Source: Micromonospora sp. ATCC 39149 (lineage in GTDB: Bacteria; Actinomycetota; Actinomycetes; Mycobacteriales; Micromonosporaceae). Taken from it: a stretch of DNA of 64,000 nucleotides. The stretch covers positions 5,996,478 to 6,060,477 of the forward strand of contig NZ_GG657738.1 of NCBI RefSeq assembly GCF_000158815.1. Reading direction: 5' to 3'. This document shows positions 26,735 to 36,316 of the stretch, one piece after another; the first letter of the stretch is position 1; every line of letters begins with the position of its first letter. The notes under the pieces are model-generated. The model was given only the letters and a program-made list of their open reading frames with translations. It was not told the DNA's origin and ran no database searches. Made by a program: the position numbers and the translations under genes.

Positions 26735-28931
26735 GTGCCGCTCGACCAGCACGGCCGGTTGTGGGCACTCAGCACCCGCAATTCCACCTACGTGGTCGGG
26801 GTCGAGGTCGACCCCGCGACCGACGAGGCGCTGGTGCTTCAGAAGTACTGGGGAACGAGCCTACCGCCGCAGGCCGCCCGGGAAGCCGCCACCATGTCGG
26901 CCGGGCCCGCCAACCCGTCGGGTGCCGGACGGCACGTCACCAGTTTCTCCCGCCCGTCGTAGATCGAGGAACTGCTACCGGTCGACGGCGGCCTGCGGTG
27001 GGGCGTGCCGGCCCTGCAGGTAGCAGTGGACCAGGTGCGGTCGCTGGAGCTGCGGTTCGTCAGCGCCAGCGCGGTCTCGGAAGAGGGGGCGGACCGGCTC
27101 GACATCACACAGGAGGACCGCTTTTCCCGATCGACGTGGTGCTGCACGCGCGCGTTACGCCGACTCGGACGTTATCGCACGATGGGTGACCGTGCGGCAC
27201 CGTGCCGGCAGCGACGCGACCGTGGAGATCACCCGCCTGGACTCCGGCAGCTGGTTCATTCCCGACGCCGAGGACTACCGGTACCGGGCGCTGTCCGGGG
27301 CTTGGGCGGAGGAGAGCCAACTCCAGCAGGGTCGGCTGCCGGTGGGCGAGTTGACCTTCACCAGCCGGCAGGGCACCACCGGCCACCACGCCAATCCCTG
27401 GATCACGATCGACGCCGGAGACGCCGGCGAGGAACACGGCGAGGTCTGGAGTGTCGCCCTGGCCTGGAGTGGCAGTTGGCGGATGACCACCACCCGCCGG
27501 CCGGAGGGCGGGACCGCCGTGACCGCCGGGTTCGGTCACGACGGTCTGCGGTGGCCGCTGCCGGCCGGGGCCGAGCTCGTCACCCCGACGGTCCTCGGCC
27601 TCTACAGCACCAACGGGTTCGGCGGCACCAGCCGCGGCTGGCACGAGCACATACGCCGGCACATCCTGCCCGCCGGCGACGAGGACCGCTCGGTGCTCTA
27701 CAACTCCTGGGAATCAACCGGCTTCGCGGTCACCGAACCGGAACAGCTCTCCCTCGCCCGGCGTGCGGCCGGCCTTGGCGTCGAGCTGTTCGTCGTCGAC
27801 GACGGATGGTTCGGCCGGCGCGACGACGAGCACAGCTCCCTGGGCGACTGGTGGCCGCACCGGAAACGGTTCCCCGACGGGCTCAAGGACCTGTTCGACG
27901 GCGTTCGCGCGCTGGGTATGAAGGCCGGGCTGTGGGTGGAACCGGAGGCGGTCAGCCCGGACAGCGACCTCTACCGGGCGCGCCCGGACTGGACGCTGCA
28001 CCTCGAAAACCGTCGCCGCGACCGCAAACGCCACCAGCTCGTGCTCAACTTCGCCCGCACCGACGTACGCGGCTGGGCCCTGGGATGGCTCGACCAGCTC
28101 GTCACCGACCTACGCCTCGACTACCTCAAGTGGGACATGAACCGGCCGTTCACCCAGGCGGGCTGGCCCGACCCGCGCCAGAGTCACGACCGTGTCTGGA
28201 TCGAACACACCCGGCACGTCTACCAGGTCATGGCCCAACTGCGCGCCCGCCATCCCGGATTGCGGATCGAGGCGTGCGCCGGTGGGGGCGGCAGGCTCGA
28301 CCTCGGCATCCTGCACCACATCGACCAAGCCTGGCCGTCGGACAACACCGATCCGGTCGACCGGCAGACCACGCAGCACGGCGTCTCCCAGCTCTACCCG
28401 GCCAACGTCATGTCCGCGTGGGTCACCGACTCGCCGAACGCGAACGTCGGCCGGTCCACGCCATTGCGCTACCGCTTCCACGTAGCGATGGCCGGAGTGC
28501 TCGGTATCGGAGTGGACCTGGCCCGATGGTCGGCCGCGGAGATGAACGAAGCCCGCGCACTCGTCGAGCGGTACAAGACGGTACGCCGCACCATCCAGCA
28601 CGGCCAGCAGTACCGGCTCGGCGGACGGCCCGGCGCTGAGCGGTCCGCCCTGGAGTACGTGCTCGACGACCAGGTCGTGGTACTCGTCTACAACCCGCAC
28701 GGAAACGCCAAGAGTGGCCCCCGGTGGTTGCGGCTGACCGCCCTGGACCCGGGCGCACTTTACGAGGTCGCCACCGGTGGCGACACCGACAGCGTACCCG
28801 GACGGCTGGCCGTCGAGTCGCGCTGGCACGGCAGCACGCTCATGGCCGTCGGCATCCGCCCCACCTCCTGGGAACCCATCGGCGCCGACCACCGCAGCGA
28901 CCTGATCGTGCTGCGCCGCACGCAACACTGA
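26735..28931 (+). pseudogene. GH36 alpha-galactosidase with damaged N-terminal domain
   Basis: From GTG 26735 the frame reads a GH36 N-terminal domain (STRNSTYVVGVEVD) but meets an in-frame TAG at 26960. It continues in frame (IEELLPVDGGLRWGV), shifts near 27122 at a CTTTTCCC run, and shifts again near 27162. The remaining 581 residues to 28931 are intact. They include VDDGWFGRRDDE, the nucleophile Asp in YLKWDMNRPF, the acid/base in WPSDNTDPVD and a C-terminal beta domain. The enzyme would remove terminal alpha-galactose in the cytoplasm. Three separate lesions in 200 bp point to decay or locally poor sequence. Confidence 0.85.
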
Positions 28932-29137
28932 CGCCCCGGCCCCGGCGGCCATGCCGCAGTCACCTGAGGGAACCTCAAGCCGACCCTCGCGTCTTTTGTG
29001 GTTACCCGCCGGACTGGCATATTTGACCTCACCGACGGCCTCCTTCTCGTCACCGCCATGCCCTGTCTGGCACGGTGGGTTGAGGCCAGCGGCTCATAGC
29101 AAGTCCGCCGGACAGGGCGAGTTCAGGATCCAGAAGC

Positions 29138-29637
29138 TGAGATCACCGACCACGTCGGCTACGCCAACCATGATCAGCCGTTAGCGTGACACGTCCCTGC
29201 TGGGCACGACCGCCGGGGCCTGCTCCAGCACCGCGGCGGGCAGCTGCGGCCCGGCCGGTAGCGCCAGCGGCACCTTGGCTCGGGTAACCAGCTCCACCAC
29301 GGTACGGCTGAGTCGCGCCGACGACTCCGACATGGACCGGTTGGCGGTGACGATCGCGCCGACCACTTCGGCCCGTGCCTGCTGGCCATGGCGAACCGCG
29401 TCCTCAATGCCTCGGGCCTGCGCGTCGATCGACTCGGCGACCTCGAGGATGGTCTCCGGCCGGACCGTCGGGGTCTGGACCACCCGGGCGATCTGCGGCA
29501 CTGCCGTTTTCGACGCCGACGCGTACGCCGACAGAACGTCGTTGGCGCCGTCGGCCACCGCCTGCTGCATGTCGGCGGCCTGGTTGGCCTGCAGCAGCAG
29601 CGCCCACTGGGCGATGGTCAGCTTCATCGTCGGGATG
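29138..29637 (-). repeat. 500-bp segment duplicated at 6985-7484 (copy 2, parental)
   Basis: This copy lies inside the intact telA gene and extends 43 bp beyond its stop, so it is the likely source. One mismatch in 500 bases was seen. Confidence 0.9.
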
Positions 29638-30500
29638 GTCAGGTTGATCAGCAACGCCAGCCGCTGGCCGAGCCCGTAGTTGAGGCTGCGGATGTTGCGC
29701 ACCTGCGGTGAGGTGGACCAGGCGACGAAGAGCCGCTGCTGGAACTCGTTGATCCGCACCTCCAGCGCCTGGATGAACTCGGTGACCGCCGACAGCCGCT
29801 CCTGGCGGTCCCGCTCGTCCGGCGCGTCTGGGGTGACGACGATGGACTTCGCCTCGGCGAGGGCCTCGTCGCGGACCAGCTCCATCACCGCGATCGCGCC
29901 GACCAGTTGGCTGATGGCCGCCTCGTTGGCCCTGTACAGCTCGTCGCAGAGCACCACGTTGCGACGCAGTTGGAGCTGCTTGTCGCTGAGCTGCCCGGCG
30001 ACCCGGTCGAGCTGCTGCTCGACGGTGCGCGCCTCCTCGAAGAGCATCTCCAGCAGGTCCCGGCCCTTTCGGAACAGACCGCGGATGGCGTCGGAGAACT
30101 TGGTGAAGGTCTCCCGCACCTTGGGGTCGCTCGGATCGTACTTGCGGCGGAAGCCGCGCATCCGGTCGTTGATCTCGTGCATGATGCTGGTCAGTTCCGG
30201 GATGTCGACCCGACCGACCTCCCGGAAGATCCGGCTGACCTGGGCATTGACCTGGTCGAGCGCCTGATTGCCGAAGCTCGCCAACGCCTCGGTGTTGACC
30301 AGCATCGTCGGGTAGAGCTGTCGGGCGGCCTGCCGCGCCTGGTCGAGCTGCCCGGGGGTGAGCAGGTCCCGACAGGCGAACGTGGCCGGCTGGGCGCCGG
30401 TGGCCAGCGCGGTGGTGATGGCGGCGTCGGCGGCGCCGGCGGGGGGTTCGGCCTGCCCACCCACGATGGTGCCGAAGTCGATCTGCAGTCCCTCACTCAT
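29181..30500 (-). CDS. telA: TelA-family toxic anion resistance protein
   Basis: A 439-residue, largely helical protein with AAGGGG before ATG 30500. Recognisable TelA features include FREVGRVDIPELTSIMHEIN, a long coiled-coil middle (RKGRDLLEMLFEEARTVEQQ) and the C-terminal block TIPTMKLTIAQWALLLQANQ. TelA was named from tellurite resistance plasmids; its biochemical role is unresolved, though it is repeatedly found with XpaC and stress-response genes. It is the last gene of the four-gene operon and starts 12 nt after the preceding stop. Confidence 0.92.
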   Translation of the reverse strand: MSEGLQIDFGTIVGGQAEPPAGAADAAITTALATGAQPATFACRDLLTPGQLDQARQAARQLYPTMLVNTEALASFGNQALDQVNAQVSRIFREVGRVDIPELTSIMHEINDRMRGFRRKYDPSDPKVRETFTKFSDAIRGLFRKGRDLLEMLFEEARTVEQQLDRVAGQLSDKQLQLRRNVVLCDELYRANEAAISQLVGAIAVMELVRDEALAEAKSIVVTPDAPDERDRQERLSAVTEFIQALEVRINEFQQRLFVAWSTSPQVRNIRSLNYGLGQRLALLINLTIPTMKLTIAQWALLLQANQAADMQQAVADGANDVLSAYASASKTAVPQIARVVQTPTVRPETILEVAESIDAQARGIEDAVRHGQQARAEVVGAIVTANRSMSESSARLSRTVVELVTRAKVPLALPAGPQLPAAVLEQAPAVVPSRDVSR

Positions 30501-30512
30501 GTCCGGTCCCCT

Positions 30513-31655
30513 TCATCGGCACGCGTTGGCATCTTTCATGCAGCTGAGCAGGGCGAGCGTCACGTCCGCGGCGGGTGCCGGCGCGGCGCGGATCTGATCG
30601 GCAAGGCCGATGCCCGGGAAGTCGCCGACGTCGTTGGCGCCGACCTGAACGGCGGAGCGGAAGCCGTACCGCTTCCAGGCGATCTGCTGGATCTTCGGGT
30701 CCTTCATCGCGTCGGCGAACCGGCCGGCGTCGGGGTCGAGGGCCAGCACCGGGTGGTCGCTGTAGATGGTCGGGTCGGGATAGAGCACCCGGACGTTCTT
30801 CAGCAGCGCGGCGCTGGCATCGCCGCTCTGCACCACCTGCTGGATGATCTGGTTCTCGTAGCCGGCGTAGAGCGGTGCCTTGAACTCGCCGCCCTGGGTG
30901 AGCCACTCCCGGAACCCGGAGTCGGAGCTGCGCGACTGCAGGCCCTGCGCGTCGTACAGGGCGCGCACGGCGGGCAGCGCCTTGCGGGCCTGGGCCAGGT
31001 TCGGCGCGGAGAAGCCGTCGTCGGTGGCGATGATGTTCAGCTGTAGCTGGGCCATGGTGAAACCGCTGTTCGACCTCACCGGGTCGGTGCTGGAGACGGT
31101 GATCGGGCCGCGCAGGTCGGTCGCGCCGAGCGCCTCCCAGGTGCCCCGCCTGACCACCTGGTTCAGCAGGAGGCCCTTCATGTCCACCACGAAGTACCGG
31201 TCGCCGCGGCGCTGCACGATGCCCTTCCTCAGCAGCGCGTCGGTGCCGCGCGGACCGGCGTAGATGACCTCCGGCGACTGCAGCACGTTCTCCGCCCGGT
31301 AGCCGGAGAACGCCCCGGCGTGCTGGGCCTCGAAGACGCCCTGGGCGCTGGCGCTGGACGGCCACAGGCAGTCCAGCTTGCGGGCCTTGATCTCGTCGGT
31401 GCTCAGCTGCACCTGGTCGTACGAGCCGAGCGGCTGGAACGCGACCTCCAGCCGGTAGTCGTCGCGAAGGATCCGCTTGACCTCCGCGTCGGCCATCAGC
31501 TCCGACTTCTCCGAACCGCCGACGCAGGTGACGGTGGTGGGCGGGGCGGCGGCAGCCGGCGCGTCGGCCGACCGCTTCCACAGCACCGCCGCGACGACGC
31601 AGACGGCGATCACCGTGACCAGTCCGATCAGGAACCGGGTGCTCGGCAACCTCAA
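30513..31655 (-). CDS. Membrane-anchored periplasmic-binding-protein-like protein
   Basis: A 380-residue protein. The start is a TTG at 31655 preceded by AAGGAG; no better start exists after the upstream stop. One N-terminal transmembrane helix (FLIGLVTVIAVCVVAAVLW, residues about 8-26) anchors an extracellular type-2 binding-protein fold (CVGGSEKSELM, LWPSSASAQGVF, GPITVSSTDPVRSNSG). It resembles the N-terminal half of the vWA protein two genes upstream. No permease is nearby, so a sensing or signalling role is likelier than transport. Confidence 0.75.
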   Translation of the reverse strand: MRLPSTRFLIGLVTVIAVCVVAAVLWKRSADAPAAAAPPTTVTCVGGSEKSELMADAEVKRILRDDYRLEVAFQPLGSYDQVQLSTDEIKARKLDCLWPSSASAQGVFEAQHAGAFSGYRAENVLQSPEVIYAGPRGTDALLRKGIVQRRGDRYFVVDMKGLLLNQVVRRGTWEALGATDLRGPITVSSTDPVRSNSGFTMAQLQLNIIATDDGFSAPNLAQARKALPAVRALYDAQGLQSRSSDSGFREWLTQGGEFKAPLYAGYENQIIQQVVQSGDASAALLKNVRVLYPDPTIYSDHPVLALDPDAGRFADAMKDPKIQQIAWKRYGFRSAVQVGANDVGDFPGIGLADQIRAAPAPAADVTLALLSCMKDANACR

Positions 31656-31665
31656 CGTGACTCCT

Positions 31666-32265
31666 TCATCGGCCAAGGTCGGGTAGGCTCGGTGGGGCGA
31701 CGGTGTCCAGGTTGGCGGTGTACTGCGCGATCTCGCCCTGGTTGACCAGCCGGACGCTGTCCAGGGCGAAATCGGCGAACCGGCGGAACGCCCGCTCGCC
31801 GTCGCGCTGCAGCCGCTCCGGATCGTGGTAGAGCACCGGCTGGCGCTGGATGTCCAGGTACTGCCGGACCACCCCGTCGAGGCTGCGCAGGTGCCCGCCG
31901 ACCTGGGCGGCGGTGGAGTAGAGGCTGTCCGGCGAGCGGTCCCGGACCCGGTCGAACAACTCCGGGACGTACCGGCAGGCGTCCTCCAACGCGCGGCGCG
32001 CCTCGGGGCGGCGGACGTCCCGGCTGAGCCGTTGGATGCCGCGCACCACCCGCAGCGCCTCCTCGACCCGACCGCGGGCGTCGTCGGCATAGCTGTCGCT
32101 GTCCACCCGTGCGGCGGTACGGTCGTCGATCATGAGGTAGAGCCCGACGGCGCTGCCGACGGCGAGCAGCGGCGCCCAGATCAGGCTGTCGGTGATCAGG
32201 AAGACCATCGCGAAGACGGCCACCGCGGCGGCCAGTGCCACGGGGGCGGCGAGCCGGTGCCTCAC
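31666..32265 (-). CDS. XpaC-like protein
   Basis: A 199-residue protein with two N-terminal hydrophobic helices and a charged helical domain. It belongs by appearance to the family annotated as 5-bromo-4-chloroindolyl phosphate hydrolysis protein (XpaC), whose genes travel with telA. The GTG start overlaps the vWA gene by 4 bp (GTGA). Its stop lies 10 nt before the TTG of the next gene. Biochemical function is unknown. Confidence 0.75.
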   Translation of the reverse strand: MRHRLAAPVALAAAVAVFAMVFLITDSLIWAPLLAVGSAVGLYLMIDDRTAARVDSDSYADDARGRVEEALRVVRGIQRLSRDVRRPEARRALEDACRYVPELFDRVRDRSPDSLYSTAAQVGGHLRSLDGVVRQYLDIQRQPVLYHDPERLQRDGERAFRRFADFALDSVRLVNQGEIAQYTANLDTVAPPSLPDLGR

Positions 32266-33890
32266 TTGTACCCCGCCGCCTGCCGCAGGGCGGCGACAAG
32301 GTCGTCCTCCCGGACGAAGGTACCGTTGGTGGCCTTGGCGACCTCCTCCAACTGGCGCGGATCGGCGTCCCGCCCGAACGCGATCGCGACCACCGGCACG
32401 TCGGCGGACCTCAGCGCGTCGAGCGCATCGTCCCGCTGCTCGGCACCGGACTGGCCGTCGGTCATCAGCACCACCAGCCGCTTGCGGTCACCGTTCTGCT
32501 GCCCGGTCAGCTCCGTGGTGGCGCGCAGCAGGCAGGCGTACATGTTGGTGCCGCCCTCGGGTTCGTAGTCGGCGACACTGCGGGCCAGGTCGCGCAGCGC
32601 GTCGCCGTCGTTGCCGCGTACCTGCCAGGGGCTGCCGCCCGTGACGCCGCCGTTGAAGATGGCGACCGTGGTGACGTCCTGCGGGTGGGTCTGTAGAAGG
32701 TTCTGCGCGGCCTGCTCCGGGTCGAAGACCTGCGTGGCGGCGGCTTCGATGCCGGTCCACCCGTCGTTGTCGCCCATCGAGCCGCTGCCGTCCAGGCAGT
32801 AGTACGCGGCGACCGGGCGGCGGTAGCGGGTCTGGTAACGGTCCAGCGCCGCCTGGATGACCGGCGCCGACGGGTACTGGATGCCCTGCTCGTTGATCGT
32901 GCCCTGGATGCCCCACGCCGGGTTGAAGACCGTCAGGTCGGGATTGTCGAGGGTGAGCCCCACGCTGGCGGCGGGCCGGCGGCCCAGCTTGAGCAGTGCC
33001 GCCTGCGCGCCGGCGTCCTTGAGCAGGTGGTCCTGCAACTCGGTGAAGATCCGGCGGGCGTCGTCGTTGCCGGGCTGCGGCAGGAAACCCAGCGGCGCGT
33101 CGCTCACCGCCAGCGAGCCCCGGGGGTACGCCACCAGCAGCGGCTCCCTGCCGACCCTGACCAGCTCGGCGTTCTTCTCGATGACCAGGTCCTCGTAGGT
33201 GAACATGGCCCGGCACTGGTCGGTGTGGGCGAGGCACTCGGTCATCAGCGTGCCGGTCGACGGCGGGGTCTGGTCCATCGCCTTGACGAACCGGGTGACG
33301 CCCTGCTCGACCGCGGGCGAGTCGAGCTGCTGCTGGGTGAGCGGCGTGCCGGGGCCGTTGCCGGCGAAATGGTTCATGAAGCCGAACAGCACCGTGGCGC
33401 CGGAGTTGGACTGGGTCGGGTTGGTGATCCAGACCCGGGTCTTCCCGGACTCGACGGCGGCCAGGATGTCGGCGATCGGCACGTCGGTGCGGCCGGCGAA
33501 GCCGAGCTTGGTCATCTCCGAGCGCCAGGCGGCGAAGACCACCGGGGTCAGGAACATCGGCCGGACGTCCTGCAGCGCGTTCGACTGGTCGCCCAGCTGG
33601 AGGAAGACACTGGAGGCGAACCAGTACGCGTCGTGGTCGCGGCTGCCGCTGGCGAGCATCCGGGCCTGGTCCACCGACCCCTTGAGGGTCACCTCACAGG
33701 TGTACCTCCGGGCGGCGCACCACGGCTTGACGATGGTGTCGACCACGCTCTGCTGCTCGCTGCCAGCGACGATCCGCAGCGTGCCGGCCCTCGGTGTGTC
33801 GCTGTGCGCCGGCTCGCCCTTGTCGTTCGTGCAGCCGGTGACCAGCACCAGCACCATGGCGGCAAGCGCCGTGAACCTCGTGGCCCGCAC
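32262..33890 (-). CDS. Lipoprotein with substrate-binding and vWA domains
   Basis: A 542-residue protein; GTG 33890 opens a lipoprotein signal with lipobox VTGC. Residues about 40-330 are a type-2 periplasmic-binding fold (RIVAGSEQQSVVDTIVKPW, LIEKN-type lobe). Residues about 355-542 are a von Willebrand A domain with a complete MIDAS: DGSGS in YYCLDGSGSM, Thr in EGGTNMY and Asp in LMTDGQSG. vWA domains bind partner proteins through a metal ion, so ligand-dependent recruitment at the outer face of the membrane is a reasonable guess. It is the first gene of the operon. Confidence 0.88.
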   Translation of the reverse strand: MRATRFTALAAMVLVLVTGCTNDKGEPAHSDTPRAGTLRIVAGSEQQSVVDTIVKPWCAARRYTCEVTLKGSVDQARMLASGSRDHDAYWFASSVFLQLGDQSNALQDVRPMFLTPVVFAAWRSEMTKLGFAGRTDVPIADILAAVESGKTRVWITNPTQSNSGATVLFGFMNHFAGNGPGTPLTQQQLDSPAVEQGVTRFVKAMDQTPPSTGTLMTECLAHTDQCRAMFTYEDLVIEKNAELVRVGREPLLVAYPRGSLAVSDAPLGFLPQPGNDDARRIFTELQDHLLKDAGAQAALLKLGRRPAASVGLTLDNPDLTVFNPAWGIQGTINEQGIQYPSAPVIQAALDRYQTRYRRPVAAYYCLDGSGSMGDNDGWTGIEAAATQVFDPEQAAQNLLQTHPQDVTTVAIFNGGVTGGSPWQVRGNDGDALRDLARSVADYEPEGGTNMYACLLRATTELTGQQNGDRKRLVVLMTDGQSGAEQRDDALDALRSADVPVVAIAFGRDADPRQLEEVAKATNGTFVREDDLVAALRQAAGYK

Positions 33891-34180
33891 GTCCACCCCG
33901 TCCCTGTTCGGTCGAACACCACATTCGGTCGGATCGAGGTTGTTGGTAGCACCGGCGAACCAACGTGACTGCCAACAATGGACGAACACTGGGTGTCGCT
34001 CCAGGCGCGACAGGGCCCGGGAGCCGGCCATGGTGACGTGGTCACGGCCACCGACACCCGCCTCCACGGCACCGCGACCGCACGGGCCTGGCACCGGCTG
34101 CACCCCACGCTGACTCACCGCACCGCCTGGACCGCCCAGCACGGCCCGCTGCCGATCATCGACGGCACCACGTATTCGGC
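33891..34180. other. Gap upstream of the vWA operon
   Basis: About 290 bp holding the presumed operon promoter. AT-rich bases around 33920-33980 are the only notable composition change; no clear -10/-35 pair was seen. The rest has no family-like frame. Confidence 0.35.
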
Positions 34181-34640
34181 GGCTTCACCTTCGACGACCA
34201 GATCGACGCGCCGAAAGGGCAGGCCGCATCTCCCACAGCCGCACGGTGCAGGGCAGCTGGACGGCGATCCGCAGCAAAGGCCGCGACGGCTTCCAATGGT
34301 GGGTGCTCGGCGCCTTCGAGTCCCGGACACCCTTCGTCGGCGACCCGCACGAGGCCGCCACCCGAATGGCCGCGGAATTCGCGGCGCCGCTGCCTTAGCT
34401 GATCGCCGCGACCGAGCCGGGCAATGTGCAGCACTGGGTCCTGCGTGACCGCGAACCCCTCCAGCGGTGGTCGAAGGGCCGGGTCACGCTCGTCGGCGAC
34501 GCCGCTCACCCCACCAGGTCGTACGCCGCCTACGGCGCCGGCATGGCCACCGAGGACGGCTACTTCCTCGGCCGAAGCCTGTCCGGCATCGACCTGTCCG
34601 ACTACCCCGGTCATGATCGACGGCCTCCGACCTGCGCGAG
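34180..34640 (+). pseudogene. FAD-dependent monooxygenase C-terminal remnant
   Basis: One frame reads QGSWTAIRSKGRDGFQWWVL, then AAEFAAPLP, a TAG stop at 34396, and continues in frame to RVTLVGDAAHPTRSYAAYGA, the GDAAHP FAD-binding signature. The N-terminal Rossmann half and the C-terminus are gone, leaving a broken piece of a salicylate-hydroxylase-like enzyme. Confidence 0.7.
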
Positions 34641-34820
34641 GTGCCACCTGATCAGCGAGGACATCGCCCCGCCATCACCGGCTTGCCGACGGCGTTGAGC
34701 ATCTGGTCAACGCCTAGATCTACTCCCGGGTCGGGCGCGGAAGGGTGTCACCGCGCCTGGCCGCCAGGATGGCCGCGCCGGTCGGCCCCAGGGTCCACCG
34801 TCCGGATCGCGACTGGATGA

Positions 34821-36287
34821 TCAGCTGCGTTGACTCCACCGCTGGTTCGACCCACCGTGGCATGACCAGAGGATGAGCTTGGTGCCGTTGGCGGTGCCGG
34901 CACCGTTGGCGTCCAAGCACAGCCCTGACTGCGCGACGGTGAGGGTGCCGTTCGAGTTGAAATTCCACTGTTGGTTGGTGCCGCCGTGGCAGTCCCAGAT
35001 GATCACCTGGGTGCCGTTGCTGGTGCCTTGCCCGTTGGCGTCCAGGCATTTATTGCCGTACACCTGGAGTTGTTTGTTGGCGGTGTAGGTCCAGCGTTGG
35101 GCGGTGCTGTTGCTGACGCAGTCCCACAGCTGCACCTGGGTGCCGTTGGCGGTGCTGGCGTTGGGCACGTCGACGCAGCGACCCGACTGCCCACCCACGA
35201 GTTGGACACCCTGTTGCGGGTTGCCGCCGGCCGGAGCGTATCCGGCAGCGGTGATGTTGGCCTGCACGGCGTTCTCGGTGGCTTCTGACGGGTAGCCGGA
35301 AGTCAGCACGCCCTCGAAGAAGGTGCCGCGGCCGGTGACGCTGTTGTCGCCGCCGATACCGAGCAGGATGGCCCCTTCCTTCTTCATCGGGTGGTATCCG
35401 TTGGGGCGTCTTCCATCGAAGTAGGTCGTCAGGCCGCCGAACTGCGCGTTGCCGCCCCGGATCGCCCAGTGGTTCGGCTCACCCTTGACCATGGCAGTCA
35501 CGAAGCGGTGGTTGATGGAGGGGATGTTGTTGTACCCCGCGTTCACTCCGGAGAAGAGTCCCCACTCCAGGTCGGCCATGATCCAAGGGCCCGGCCCGGC
35601 ACCGTAGCCCCACTGCTTGTTCGCTCCGAAGTAGACGGTCTCCATGATGGCGGGGGCGTCGGCCACGCCGTCGGTCTGCGCGTTGCCGTAGTCGAAGCAA
35701 CACCACTCGTTGTAGTGCGTGCCGTCGACGACGGCGTAGATGCCCTCCGGCTGGTCGCCGGTCGCGACGCCGTTGGTGTTGTTGTTGCGGTAGCCGGTGC
35801 CGGGGGCGATGTAGACGCCGTACGCCTTTTGGCCGCCAACCATGACCGGGGCCGCCTTCGCGTCGGCTAGATTGTCCCATCCACCGGGGGCGGGCCCGGG
35901 CCAGGTGCCGGGGGGCGCCTGGGTCAGGCGGTTGTTCCGGCCGGACTGGTCGTAGATGATCGTGATGAGGCAGGTTGTGTTAGCGCAGAACGAGTCCTGC
36001 GCGGCGGCATCGGCGTAGCCACCAGCACTCTGCACACCGATGTCCCGAGTGGTGTTGTCCGACGAGCGCCGGACCTGGTAGAGCGGACCGTTGTACGCGC
36101 CGTACAGCGCCCGGGTGGTGCTGTGCGCCGCCACACACGGTGTGCCACCTGAGGCGTAGATGTCACACGGCCCCGTCGTGGCGGCCAGCGCCGACGACGC
36201 GGTGGAGATGATTGCGACTCCGACGCCCGCGAGAGCCAACGAGGTTACCGCACCCAAGAGGCGGCGACATTTACTTTCCACGTTCAT
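34821..36287 (-). CDS. Secreted alpha-L-arabinofuranosidase, GH54 with CBM13
   Basis: A 488-residue protein. ATG 36287 gives a signal peptide (VTSLALAGVGVAIIS...ALA). The GH54 catalytic domain spans about 38-350. The predicted nucleophile is Glu241 in IMADLEWGLFSG and the acid/base Asp314 in GIGGDNS, with the characteristic vicinal Cys pair in EWCCFDYGN. A ricin-B-type CBM13 trefoil fills about 355-488 (three QXW-like repeats ending NQRWSQRS). Fungal homologues carry CBM42 instead. It removes arabinofuranosyl side chains outside the cell. It begins 29 bp after the GH95 gene and is likely cotranscribed with it. Confidence 0.93.
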   Translation of the reverse strand: MNVESKCRRLLGAVTSLALAGVGVAIISTASSALAATTGPCDIYASGGTPCVAAHSTTRALYGAYNGPLYQVRRSSDNTTRDIGVQSAGGYADAAAQDSFCANTTCLITIIYDQSGRNNRLTQAPPGTWPGPAPGGWDNLADAKAAPVMVGGQKAYGVYIAPGTGYRNNNTNGVATGDQPEGIYAVVDGTHYNEWCCFDYGNAQTDGVADAPAIMETVYFGANKQWGYGAGPGPWIMADLEWGLFSGVNAGYNNIPSINHRFVTAMVKGEPNHWAIRGGNAQFGGLTTYFDGRRPNGYHPMKKEGAILLGIGGDNSVTGRGTFFEGVLTSGYPSEATENAVQANITAAGYAPAGGNPQQGVQLVGGQSGRCVDVPNASTANGTQVQLWDCVSNSTAQRWTYTANKQLQVYGNKCLDANGQGTSNGTQVIIWDCHGGTNQQWNFNSNGTLTVAQSGLCLDANGAGTANGTKLILWSCHGGSNQRWSQRS

Positions 36288-36316
36288 CGGTTCTCCGCCG
36301 ATCGGTACGTGCGAGG

